A stretch of 13,578 nt of DNA, from assembly GCA_007116535.1 (NCBI GenBank), contig SKIG01000060.1:1-13578 (forward strand). Reading direction: 5' to 3'. The translations under genes were made by a program, and so were the position numbers. Position 1 is the first letter of the stretch, and each line of letters starts with the position of its first letter. The notes under the pieces are model-generated. The model ran no database searches. It was given only the letters and a program-made list of their open reading frames with translations, and had not been told where the DNA came from. Of this stretch, positions 1-7,369 are shown piece after piece. The stretch comes from Psychroflexus sp. GTDB lineage: Bacteria > Bacteroidota > Bacteroidia > Flavobacteriales > Flavobacteriaceae.

Positions 1-485
<485 letters not shown>

Positions 486-745
486 TTAAATAAATAAAAT
501 GAAGTTGAAAGCTCAATTTAGCGAATGTTTATACATTTTTCTTAATAAGAAGTCTTTTTTATTTTGAATACGACAATAATAGCGTCTTAAAACAGAATGA
601 GATTGAAAATATATTAATCTGGTCTTATAGAAAAATCTGTTTAAAGTCAGTAAACAATTTTAGAGCTCTTTAATTGTATTATTTCATCTTATATGATTTT
701 CAAAAGTATTATTTGTTTTTTTTTTATTTAATCAACTTTTAAATG

Positions 746-753
746 TAAATTTG
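746..753 (+). promoter_or_regulatory. Possible Bacteroidota -7 element for the peptidase gene
   Basis: TAAATTTG fits the Bacteroidota consensus TAnnTTTG exactly. It would start transcription near 760, leaving a leader of about 90 nt containing two hairpins. The partner -33 TTG is missing at 17-23 bp, and such octamers arise easily by chance in this base composition. Confidence 0.3.
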
Positions 754-769
754 TTTCTTTATCGTTTTA

Positions 770-815
770 GGGTTTTTCTATAAACCCAAATTTCAACCTT
801 TTGCTTTTTAAAAGG
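770..815 (+). promoter_or_regulatory. Two consecutive hairpins in the presumed leader of the peptidase gene
   Basis: GGGTTT (770-775) pairs with AAACCC (782-787) across a 6-nt loop. Ten bases on, CCTTTT (797-802) pairs with AAAAGG (810-815) across a 7-nt loop that is mostly T. Both lie between the candidate -7 element and the ATG at 853. Neither is followed by a T run, so they are not intrinsic terminators. They may stabilise or control the leader, or may be incidental. Confidence 0.3.
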
Positions 816-852
816 TCATATTTACAAGTAAAATTTTTTAAAAACTAGTTAA

Positions 853-3294
853 ATGAAGTCGCTAAACACACTCTGTATGATAGTTCTATTACCTATTTTG
901 ACATATGCACAAATTGATTTAGACTACCAACTTCCTCATCAAAATGTGCTTGAATTGGCAGATGTTCCCATGCCTCCGTCGATGAGTATCAACTCCGATG
1001 GAACAAAAGCTATTCTAATTTATAGAGAACAATATGAAAGTATTGCTTCGCTTTCTGAAGACGAATTGAGACTTGCGGGGTTGCGTATCAATCCACAGAC
1101 AAATATATCTAGTAGAGCAAGATTTTATTTCAAATTAGAATTGTTTGACCCTGAAACTAAAAAAACTTTTACTATTAAAGGTATGCCTGAAAATGCAAAA
1201 ATCAGCAATCTTTCTTGGTCGCCTTCGCAAAATTTTATTGCATTCACAAACACAACTACTTCAGGAAACGAATTGTGGTTTATAGATTACAAGAAGAAAA
1301 AAGCATCTAAATTAACCGAAGCTAATCTCAATGCCAATTTGGGTTCTCCATTTGTTTGGTTAGCTGATGAATCAGGTTTTCTTGTAAAAACCTTGCCAAC
1401 CAATCGCCCAAAACTTATAGAAACATCGAAAAAAGTACCCACAGGACCAACGGTATCTGTAAATGAAGTAGGTGTAGAAGCTCAAAATAGAACCTACCAA
1501 GATTTATTAAAAAATAAGGATGATGAAGCTAATTTTGAAACTTTAGCAACTTCAGAAATCAAAAAAATAGATTTAAAAGGGAAATCAACTACATGGAAAG
1601 AACAAGGAATGTATAGAAGCATGTCATTTTCACCTGACGGAAATTACCTCATGTTGTCTGAAATCAAACGCCCTTTTTCTTATATTGTAACCTACGGAAG
1701 GTTTCCTACCAACTATCATATCTATGATTTGAAAGGAAATAAAATCTACGAAGCAGCAAATGTTCCACTTATGGAAGAAATGCCCAAAGGCTTTATGGCT
1801 ACTCGCAAAGGAAGAAGAAATTTTTCATGGAGAGCAGACCAACCAGCAACGCTTATTTGGGTTGAAGCTTTAGATGAAGGCGACCCTGCCAATGAAGTAG
1901 ATTACAGAGATGAAGTTTTTGCACTTCAAGCGCCATTTTCAGGTGAAGCAACCTCACTATTGAAAACACAACTTAGGTATTCCAACATTGCTTGGTCTGA
2001 TGAAAACTTAGCCATTAGTTATGAGTATTGGTGGAACACACGAACAGTAAAGACTTCCTTCTTTAATCCTTCAGATTCTTCAAAAGAAGTTCGATTGTTT
2101 AATGAACGGAATTATCAAAATCAATACGATGATCCTGGAGATTTTGTGACGAAACGAAATGAATTCAACAGAAGTATCGTACAGCAAACCAAAACAGGGA
2201 AACTTTTATTGATAGGTGAAGGATACTCCCCTGAAGGAAAAAATCCATTTATCGATGAACTTTCCTTAGATGACATGAGTGTAAATAGAATTTTTGAATC
2301 CAATGAAACAAAAAAGCTAGAATCATTCGTTCGTTTAATAGACATAGAAAGTGGAAAGCTACTTACACGACTTGAAAGTAGTAATGATTTCCCTAATTAC
2401 TATTTCAAAAACATCTATACAAATGAAGTAACCCAAATTTCAGATTTTAAAAATCCGTTTGAGTCCATTCAGAATGTACATAAAGAGGTTATTACCTACG
2501 ATCGCGAGGATGGATTGACGCTTTCTGCAACTTTATATTTACCTGTTGATTATGAAGAAGGAAAAAAGTATCCAATGCTCATGTGGGCATACCCACGTGA
2601 ATATAAAGACAAACAAAGTGCTTCTCAAGTTACTTCAAGCAGCAAAGAATTTACCTATCCTTATTATGGTTCGCCTTTGTATTGGGTGAACAGAGGTTAT
2701 GTAGTCCTCGATGATGCGGCCTTCCCTATTATCGGCGAAGAAGACGAAGAGCCAAACGATACTTTTGTAGAGCAATTAGTAGGTAATGCAAAAGCTGCCA
2801 TCGATGCTGTTGATGAAATGGGATATATAGACAGAAATAAAGTGGCTGTTGGTGGACATAGTTATGGCGCGTTTATGACGGCTAATTTACTTTCTCATTC
2901 TGATTTGTTTGCTGCAGGAATTGCGAGAAGCGGTGCTTACAACCGAACACTTACTCCTTTTGGTTTTCAATCAGAAGAACGCAATTATTGGGAAGCTCCT
3001 GAAATTTACAATACAATGTCGCCATTTATGAATGCGCATAAAATGAAAACCCCTTTACTTCTTATTCACGGTGAAGATGACAATAACTCCGGAACATACC
3101 CCATGCAAAGCGAACGTTATTTCAATGCATTAAAAGGACTTGGCGCTCCTGCAAGACTAGTAATGCTTCCTAAAGAAAGTCATGGGTATGCTGCCAAAGA
3201 AAGTATCATGCACATGCTTTGGGAACAAGATCAATGGCTTGAAAAGTATGTAAAGAACAGAGTGCTTGAAGAAGAAGCTGTAAGTGCGGAATAA
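853..3294 (+). CDS. Exported S9 (prolyl oligopeptidase) family peptidase, glutamyl-endopeptidase-like (S9D type)
   Basis: An 813-residue serine peptidase, probably acting in the periplasm. Residues 1-19 form a Sec signal peptide (basic MK start, hydrophobic core, TYA before Q20). Residues from about 40 to 520 should form the beta-propeller gate. The alpha/beta-hydrolase domain starts near 540 (ITYDREDGL at 547). The triad is visible: Ser670 in GGHSYGAF, Asp743 in HGEDDNNSG and His777 in ESHGY. The blocks around these (WAYPREYK, PIIGEEDEEPND, ARSGAYNRTLTPFGF, ESIMHMLW) closely resemble plant chloroplast glutamyl endopeptidase, from memory of that family, rather than dipeptidyl-peptidase IV or true prolyl oligopeptidase. 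Glu-specific cleavage is therefore a reasonable but unproven inference. Length and triad are complete, with no sign of damage. The gene is monocistronic, ending in a strong terminator 20 nt downstream. The ATG at 853 is chosen because it immediately precedes the signal peptide. Confidence 0.92.
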   Translation: MKSLNTLCMIVLLPILTYAQIDLDYQLPHQNVLELADVPMPPSMSINSDGTKAILIYREQYESIASLSEDELRLAGLRINPQTNISSRARFYFKLELFDPETKKTFTIKGMPENAKISNLSWSPSQNFIAFTNTTTSGNELWFIDYKKKKASKLTEANLNANLGSPFVWLADESGFLVKTLPTNRPKLIETSKKVPTGPTVSVNEVGVEAQNRTYQDLLKNKDDEANFETLATSEIKKIDLKGKSTTWKEQGMYRSMSFSPDGNYLMLSEIKRPFSYIVTYGRFPTNYHIYDLKGNKIYEAANVPLMEEMPKGFMATRKGRRNFSWRADQPATLIWVEALDEGDPANEVDYRDEVFALQAPFSGEATSLLKTQLRYSNIAWSDENLAISYEYWWNTRTVKTSFFNPSDSSKEVRLFNERNYQNQYDDPGDFVTKRNEFNRSIVQQTKTGKLLLIGEGYSPEGKNPFIDELSLDDMSVNRIFESNETKKLESFVRLIDIESGKLLTRLESSNDFPNYYFKNIYTNEVTQISDFKNPFESIQNVHKEVITYDREDGLTLSATLYLPVDYEEGKKYPMLMWAYPREYKDKQSASQVTSSSKEFTYPYYGSPLYWVNRGYVVLDDAAFPIIGEEDEEPNDTFVEQLVGNAKAAIDAVDEMGYIDRNKVAVGGHSYGAFMTANLLSHSDLFAAGIARSGAYNRTLTPFGFQSEERNYWEAPEIYNTMSPFMNAHKMKTPLLLIHGEDDNNSGTYPMQSERYFNALKGLGAPARLVMLPKESHGYAAKESIMHMLWEQDQWLEKYVKNRVLEEEAVSAE

Positions 3295-3314
3295 ATCTTT
3301 TAATATCAAGAATT

Positions 3315-3348
3315 AAAAAGGTGCCCAATAATAAGGGCACCTTTTTTT
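3315..3348 (+). terminator. Rho-independent terminator of the S9 peptidase gene
   Basis: AAAAAGGTGCCC (3315-3326) pairs perfectly with GGGCACCTTTTT (3335-3346) across an 8-nt A/T loop and runs into a T tract ending at 3348. The 12-bp stem has a GC-rich core. It starts 20 nt after the peptidase stop codon. The A tract on the other side could also make it work on the minus strand, but no minus-strand gene ends here. Confidence 0.93.
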
Positions 3349-3448
3349 GTATAATTTTAGCTATAAAATGTTGTTATTATACAGACATCGTTTTTTGCAA
3401 TTCTTATTATGCAATGATGCTTTTCTTTTTATGAAACTTTGTGTCCTT

Positions 3449-3473
3449 ACCTGCGTAGTCTTGTCAGGCAGGT
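3449..3473. repeat. GC-rich palindrome, left copy of an inverted pair
   Basis: ACCTGC (3449-3454) pairs with GCAGGT (3468-3473). The bases 3467-3484, starting GGCAGGTTTGTG, match the minus-strand reading of 3809-3826, starting GGCAGGTATGTG, at 15 of 18 positions, so the two palindromes form an inverted pair. The local GC content stands out from the surrounding A+T-rich DNA. Such CCTGCC/GGCAGG palindromes are, from memory, common between genes in Bacteroidota. Confidence 0.6.
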
Positions 3474-3491
3474 TTGTGTTTATTGTGTGAC

Positions 3492-3521
3492 AACTATTTC
3501 AGAAACTAGCTCTAAATAGTT
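3492..3521. repeat. 8-bp inverted repeat
   Basis: AACTATTT (3492-3499) and AAATAGTT (3514-3521) are perfectly complementary around a 14-nt loop. The stem is A+T-rich and not followed by a clean T tract, so it is a structural repeat in the hairpin-rich region rather than a terminator. Confidence 0.4.
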
Positions 3522-3540
3522 ATAAAAACAAAAAAAAATG

Positions 3541-3589
3541 GCGAGTTTAAGACATTACATCCAACTCCGTTATATGAGATTAAACCCGC
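3541..3589. repeat. Imperfect 10-bp inverted repeat
   Basis: GCGAGTTTAA (3541-3550) and TTAAACCCGC (3580-3589) pair at 9 of 10 positions around a 29-nt loop. Confidence 0.35.
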
Positions 3590-3620
3590 ATTATTACATT
3601 AGAAAATCTATTACAAGACA

Positions 3621-3639
3621 TCCCGTAAAAAATACGGGA
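3621..3639. repeat. Tight hairpin, 7-bp stem
   Basis: TCCCGTA (3621-3627) pairs with TACGGGA (3633-3639) around AAAAA. The stem is perfect with a GC-rich base. No T run follows on either strand, which argues against an intrinsic terminator. It resembles short TCCCG/CGGGA hairpins seen between Bacteroidota genes. Confidence 0.5.
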
Positions 3640-3650
3640 CAAAATCAAAC

Positions 3651-3745
3651 ACTTCGTTGACTTTTGAGTAATAACCATAGGGCTTACTATGCTGATTCCT
3701 CAAAAGCCTTGATTTTTTTTGAGCTTTTACCTTTCATAACGAAGT
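3651..3745. repeat. Nested inverted repeats (fold-back structure)
   Basis: Three complementary pairs sit one inside another: ACTTCGTT (3651-3658) with AACGAAGT (3738-3745); CTTTTGAG (3661-3668) with CTCAAAAG (3699-3706); and CATAG (3676-3680) with CTATG (3687-3691). An alternative pair, AAAATCAA (3641-3648) with TTGATTTT (3709-3716), would extend the middle stem instead of the outer one. The arrangement suggests a structured RNA or the folded end of a small mobile element. Confidence 0.45.
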
Positions 3746-3820
3746 TCTAAAGGCATAACCCAGGTTAAATGGAGAAAATTAATTACCATGTAAATACTAT
3801 ATGTTTACTATAACCACATA

Positions 3821-3841
3821 CCTGCCAGACGGCGAGGCAGG
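3821..3841. repeat. GC-rich palindrome, right copy of an inverted pair
   Basis: CCTGCC (3821-3826) pairs perfectly with GGCAGG (3836-3841) across a 9-nt GC-rich loop. With its left flank (3809-3826) it is an inverted, slightly diverged copy of the element at 3449-3484. Confidence 0.6.
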
Positions 3842-3938
3842 GAAACATAGAGGCTTAGAAAAATAGTAGAAGAAAAGATGAATTATCTAATCATTTATTT
3901 TGATTCATATGAATATGGAACCCTGTAAATGAAAAAAA

Positions 3939-4964
3939 CTACTTCTTCTTACCCGAAATCTTAAGTGATTTTTTAAGAGATTCAACTACATAAATTTCAC
4001 CCACTAAAATCATTAAAACAACTAGTAAGGGAGTCGCCATCAAAAGTCCCCAAGCGCCTGTAAAAGCCGCTAAAGCAAATTGAAAAAACAATAATAATGC
4101 TGGAGGAATAGACAACATTCGTTTACGTATATAAGGGCCAAAAAAACCTGTTTCTATAAGCTGAACAATCATGTATACAGCAAAAATTGCAGTCGCCATT
4201 TGAATACCATCTAGCAATCCTACCAAAATAGCAGGTACCAAAGCAATCGTTGGGCCTATATTTGGGATAAAACAAAGCGTGCCTGCAATCAAAGCTAAAA
4301 TCAACCATAAATCAACACCAATAATTAGTAATCCGATGGCTGTTGTTGTAAAGATGAACAGCATGATAAGCAGTTGTGCTTTTAACCATGTTTTGAGATC
4401 ATTCCACACACGCTCAAGTATTTTGTTAGCTTTTTCTTCATAGTTGGAGGGAACTAAAAGTAAAATTCCTTTTTTGTAGTCAATTGGAGTGACCATAAAA
4501 AAGATACTAAAAAAAGTAAGTGCATATAAATCTCCAAAAAAACCAAAAGTATAGGCAAACAAAAATTGAAAATTGTCTAATAAAGAGATGGAATTACCTA
4601 ACAATTCGTCTAACTCCTCTACAAAACGAATCCCTAAAGCAAAGGAGTCTAAATAGTTGCGAAGATTTGCTATGGTGTTGGGTAAAATAGCTTCAAATTT
4701 TTCGTATTGCTCAATCAAGGTTGATCCTACCAACCAAGTTAAACCAAAAATTAACGCTGTAAAACGTATTAAAACAATGAGTAGACTAAAAAGCCTTGGA
4801 ATGGCAATGATTTTTTCAATTTTTGTGGCAAGCGCATGAAATAATATGGAGATTAAAAAGCCACCAAAAGCAATCAGAAAAATACTGAATGATGCAACAA
4901 ATGCATAAACCAAAGCAATGCACAAAAGTACGCCTGCCGTTATTGAAAAACCATGTTTAAACAT
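3939..4964 (-). CDS. AI-2E family (PerM/UPF0118) membrane transporter
   Basis: A 341-residue polytopic inner-membrane protein of the AI-2E/PerM family. Some members export autoinducer-2 and others are implicated in Na+/H+ exchange or permease roles, so the substrate is open. Helices are visible near residues 10-40, 57-82 and 143-160, then in a dense C-terminal block (about 196-225, 226-252, 256-275 and 286-325). The stretch between helices 3 and 4 (about 85-135) is the variable soluble segment typical of the family. Its hallmark is a helix ending in FIPNIGPTIA (residues 232-241) followed by a short helix and LLDG. The tail is strongly basic (ISGKKK). The length is normal. The ATG at 4964 starts just before the first helix. 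The gene stands alone and is divergent from the gene at 5125. Confidence 0.9.
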   Translation of the reverse strand: MFKHGFSITAGVLLCIALVYAFVASFSIFLIAFGGFLISILFHALATKIEKIIAIPRLFSLLIVLIRFTALIFGLTWLVGSTLIEQYEKFEAILPNTIANLRNYLDSFALGIRFVEELDELLGNSISLLDNFQFLFAYTFGFFGDLYALTFFSIFFMVTPIDYKKGILLLVPSNYEEKANKILERVWNDLKTWLKAQLLIMLFIFTTTAIGLLIIGVDLWLILALIAGTLCFIPNIGPTIALVPAILVGLLDGIQMATAIFAVYMIVQLIETGFFGPYIRKRMLSIPPALLLFFQFALAAFTGAWGLLMATPLLVVLMILVGEIYVVESLKKSLKISGKKK

Positions 4965-4968
4965 GTTA

Positions 4969-4976
4969 CAAATGTA
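4969..4976 (-). promoter_or_regulatory. Possible -7 element just upstream of the AI-2E family gene
   Basis: Read on the minus strand this is TACATTTG, an exact TAnnTTTG match, but it ends only 4 bases before the start codon. Transcription would begin at or in the ATG, giving a leaderless message. No -33 TTG was found. It is either a leaderless promoter or chance. Confidence 0.2.
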
Positions 4977-5039
4977 GCTAAAAATACCTAGATTTTTAAT
5001 TATAAGAAAAAACTGTGTATGTCTATTTAGGTTAATTAA

Positions 5040-5064
5040 AAATGATTTTCAAATCATTTGCAAA
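5040..5064. promoter_or_regulatory. Operator-like palindromes in a divergent intergenic region
   Basis: AAATGAT (5040-5046) and ATCATTT (5053-5059) form a perfect 7-bp inverted repeat with a 6-bp spacer. The overlapping octamer TTTGCAAA (5057-5064) is a perfect palindrome. They sit midway between the divergent genes starting at 4964 and 5125, where a regulator could act on both. A+T-rich palindromes are common by chance here. Confidence 0.25.
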
Positions 5065-5124
5065 TTTGTTAATTTAGCACTAAGAATATACAGCATAAAT
5101 TTTACATAAAAAACTAAGATAAAA

Positions 5125-5598
5125 ATGAATCAATCTCTAAGTTTCAATTTTTCAAAACGAAAATTATTGAAATTAATATTGATTTCAACGTTGATCAACG
5201 TGATTGGTTACTTCGGTATTCAATCAGATAACAGCTTTTTCTATGTAGTGGGTTTATTGAATCTACTTATAGGCTCCTCTTGTTTCCTTATAAGTGTTTA
5301 CCAATTATTGGACTTACAGCCTGTTATGACGCTTACTAATGAAGGTGTTTATCATAAACAAATAACTAAAGTAATTATTCCATGGGAGGCTATTTTTGAA
5401 GCTGAAGTTGTTCAACATAAAAACCAAGTACTTCTTTCTTTAACTGTAAAGCGTAATTTTGATTTAAAAAGTAACTTACGGTTTTTATTTAAAAAAACAG
5501 CAAATTTTAAGCAAGGAGAAGAAAAAATAAACATGAATATTACGCAATTAAAAGTCAATAGAGATAGCCTTACTAACTTTTTGATTCAAAAAATATGA
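5125..5598 (+). CDS. Small two-helix membrane protein with PH-like domain (STM3941-family-like)
   Basis: A 157-residue protein with a short basic N terminus (SKRKLLK at 10-16), two membrane helices (about 16-31 and 39-62), then a cytoplasmic beta-rich domain. That domain begins with MTLTNEGVYHKQ (68-79) and the strand-turn IPWEAIFEAEV (85-95), a pattern seen in PH-like domains of small bacterial membrane proteins where a conserved Trp follows the first strands. The closing segment (INMNITQL ... SLTNFLIQKI) fits the layout I remember for the STM3941 family. Function is unknown. The ATG at 5125 follows an A-rich leader. It is probably cotranscribed with the similarly built gene at 5677, about 78 nt downstream. 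The family name is a resemblance only; the two-helix plus PH-like topology is the firmer statement. Confidence 0.7.
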   Translation: MNQSLSFNFSKRKLLKLILISTLINVIGYFGIQSDNSFFYVVGLLNLLIGSSCFLISVYQLLDLQPVMTLTNEGVYHKQITKVIIPWEAIFEAEVVQHKNQVLLSLTVKRNFDLKSNLRFLFKKTANFKQGEEKINMNITQLKVNRDSLTNFLIQKI

Positions 5599-5676
5599 AA
5601 ATCCGTCTAGTCCTGTAAGCAATTTTAAAAGAATCAAATCTTAAAAAGCTTGACTAAAATTACTAAATCAACAACT

Positions 5677-6234
5677 ATGGAAATTGGCAACAAAATGATA
5701 AAAATTAATTGGAAGTATAGGTTGTATTTCGCCCTAACAACAGGAATTTTCTACACACTTTTGCTTGTGGTATTTGAATATTTCACTAGCGAAAAACTTC
5801 ACTCTGTTTATTATTTCATTTTCCAAGGAGTAGGTTTTGGAATATTCTTCGGAATTGGATTTCCATATATATCTGAGAAATTGGCAAAAAAAATTAATAA
5901 AAACTTGACTATACAACCCGAATTAGATACAGATGAAGAAATTGAAATTCAAGGTCCTGCTAACTTATTTCGTGGTATAGAAGGTGTTGGCGGAAAAATA
6001 TTTCTGACGAACAAAAAAATGATTTTTAAGTCTCATAAAATCAACATTCAAAAAGGACAAACCAATATCCCTTATGAGGAAATTGCAGAAATTAAAAAAA
6101 GAAAAACGGCGAAACTCATAAATAATGGAATAAGAATAATCACCATAAACGGAAACGAGTTTGATTTCGTGGTTAATGAAAGAGAAGTCTGGCTTGAAAA
6201 AATTTACGAACAATCTAAGAGTATTAAAGTATAA
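5677..6234 (+). CDS. Two-helix membrane protein with C-terminal GRAM/PH-like domain
   Basis: Numbered from the ATG at 5677, the protein has 185 residues. Two membrane helices (about 17-36 and 44-63) are followed by a linker rich in Asp and Glu (DTDEEIEI, 84-91). A GRAM-like domain (about 89-177) follows, with a glycine-rich loop (IEGVGGKIFLTNKKMIF, 101-117) and the strand pair NIPYEEIAEIKK (130-141). GRAM and PH-like domains bind lipid headgroups or proteins in other systems; no ligand can be assigned here. A longer version would start at a TTG (5650) and add nine residues. I prefer the ATG because the extra residues are Lys/Thr-rich with no conserved look. It lies in the same orientation as the similar protein before it, and the next operon follows after about 160 nt. 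Confidence 0.72.
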   Translation: MEIGNKMIKINWKYRLYFALTTGIFYTLLLVVFEYFTSEKLHSVYYFIFQGVGFGIFFGIGFPYISEKLAKKINKNLTIQPELDTDEEIEIQGPANLFRGIEGVGGKIFLTNKKMIFKSHKINIQKGQTNIPYEEIAEIKKRKTAKLINNGIRIITINGNEFDFVVNEREVWLEKIYEQSKSIKV

Positions 6235-6369
6235 TGAATAATTATTGTTAGTATTCTAAATAATACTTCATACCACATCAAGTATCTTCATTCAACTCAA
6301 TCATATTTATATCATTCATAAAGCAAATCATAATTTTTAAATTAATGCTTCAAAAATCAATTAAAAGTT

Positions 6370-6377
6370 TATTTTTG
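6370..6377 (+). promoter_or_regulatory. Possible -7 promoter element of the SpoIIM-to-DUF58 operon
   Basis: TATTTTTG matches the Bacteroidota TAnnTTTG consensus and ends 17 nt before the ATG at 6395. This predicts a transcription start near 6383 and a leader of about 12 nt. No TTG lies at the usual -33 distance, so the call rests on the octamer and its position at the head of the operon. Confidence 0.4.
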
Positions 6378-6394
6378 AAACTTATCTTTTGTCC

Positions 6395-7369
6395 ATGCGA
6401 GAGGCGTACTTTATTCAACAAAACAAAGAAAAATGGTTAAGTATAGAAAGTAAACTTTCACCGAAAAGTAGACTTGATGCTTCTACCCTTACCCAACTTT
6501 ATTTAGATATAAGTGAAGACTTAAGCTTTGCTGAAACTTTCTACCCAAAAAGTGAAACTTATGTTTACTTGAATGGTCTTGCCGCTAACGCACATACCAA
6601 AATTTACAGTAATAAGAAGGAAAGTAAAAATAAACTATGGCGTTTCTATAGTTACAAGTTTCCGCTCCAATTTAAAAAATACCATAAAGAATTACTTTTA
6701 GCTTTTTCAGTATTTCTGCTTTTTAGCATCATTGGTGCATATTCCTCGGCCGTTGACCCTGATTTTAGTAGACTAATTTTGGGAGATGCCTACGTCAACA
6801 AAACTCTCGAAAATATAGAAAATGATGACCCGATGGCAATTTATAAAGACGCCAATCAAACAGATATGTTTTTAGGAATCACCATCAACAATATACGAGT
6901 AGTGCTCACCTCTTTTTCGTTGGGGATTTTATTTGGTTTAGGTAGCCTTATGATTGCTATTCAAAATGCAATTATGCTTGGTTCCTTTCAGTATTTCTTT
7001 TACCAACAAGGCTTACTTTGGGAATCTGTACGAACCATATGGATTCACGGAACAATTGAAATTTCTGTAATTATAGTTTGTATTTGTTCGGGCTTAGTTA
7101 TTGGAAAATCCATGCTATTCCCAGGAACATATACGCGACTCCAAGCTTTTGTAGATGGAGTAAAAAACGCTTTGAAAATAGTTATAAGTACTATACCGTT
7201 TTTTATCATAGCGGGTGCTTTAGAAGGTTATGTAACACGTTATACGCAAATGCCTGATTGGTTAGCAATTTCTATTATACTTGTATCATTAGCTCTGATT
7301 CTTTACTACTATGTCTTCTTACCAATTAAACTTAACAAACAAAATCAACTACTAGAAACCAATGATTGA
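6395..7369 (+). CDS. Stage II sporulation protein M-like (SpoIIM/DUF95) membrane protein
   Basis: First gene of the operon, 324 residues from the ATG at 6395. A TTG six bases earlier would add two residues, but MREAYFIQQNKEKW is the usual family start. A soluble helical N-terminal region (1-95) precedes about five or six membrane helices (near 100-117, 168-196, 220-239, 262-278 and 289-311). The SpoIIM signature is clear: NNIRVVLTSFSLGI around 165-178, then IHGTIEIS (217-224) and SGLVIGKSMLFPGTYTR (232-248). In spore formers SpoIIM helps peptidoglycan remodelling during engulfment. Bacteroidota do not sporulate, so here it is taken as the membrane component of a MoxR/DUF58 cluster. It overlaps the next gene by 8 nt, which points to translational coupling. 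Confidence 0.9.
   Translation: MREAYFIQQNKEKWLSIESKLSPKSRLDASTLTQLYLDISEDLSFAETFYPKSETYVYLNGLAANAHTKIYSNKKESKNKLWRFYSYKFPLQFKKYHKELLLAFSVFLLFSIIGAYSSAVDPDFSRLILGDAYVNKTLENIENDDPMAIYKDANQTDMFLGITINNIRVVLTSFSLGILFGLGSLMIAIQNAIMLGSFQYFFYQQGLLWESVRTIWIHGTIEISVIIVCICSGLVIGKSMLFPGTYTRLQAFVDGVKNALKIVISTIPFFIIAGALEGYVTRYTQMPDWLAISIILVSLALILYYYVFLPIKLNKQNQLLETND

Larger units (their letters stand above)
3350..3938. other. Hairpin-rich intergenic region without a convincing gene
   Basis: Between the terminator and the stop codon of the minus-strand transporter, about 590 bases hold no convincing gene. They contain an unusual density of inverted repeats: 3449-3473, 3492-3521, 3541-3589, 3621-3639, 3651-3745 (nested) and 3821-3841. 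The outermost two are GC-rich, related to each other and inverted. Short reading frames exist on both strands (up to about 40 codons) but look incidental or degraded. The best interpretation is an intergenic repeat element, or several, of REP or MITE type. Whether it is transcribed cannot be told. Confidence 0.6.

Noticed and set aside
2121..2345. 74-codon minus-strand frame inside the S9 peptidase gene
   Set aside because: It lies entirely antisense to a complete, motif-supported gene and resembles no known protein.
3621..3639. Hairpin considered as an intrinsic terminator
   Set aside because: The stem is good, but no T tract follows on either strand, and no gene ends close by.
3538..3660. 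40-codon plus-strand frame starting MASLRHYIQL after an A tract
   Set aside because: It is short, Arg/His-rich and overlaps several inverted repeats, so base composition of the repeat region explains it better than coding.
3580..3678. 32-codon minus-strand frame starting MVITQKS
   Set aside because: It overlaps other short frames in different phases in the same hairpin-rich DNA. None stands out as genuine.
3651..3753. Inverted repeats considered as an integron attC site
   Set aside because: Motifs such as AACGAAG and GTTATG hint at it, but there is no integrase, no cassette array and no clear R/L box pair.
5650..5676. TTG start for the GRAM-like protein
   Set aside because: The ATG at 5677 gives a cleaner N terminus, and the nine added residues look like untranslated leader.
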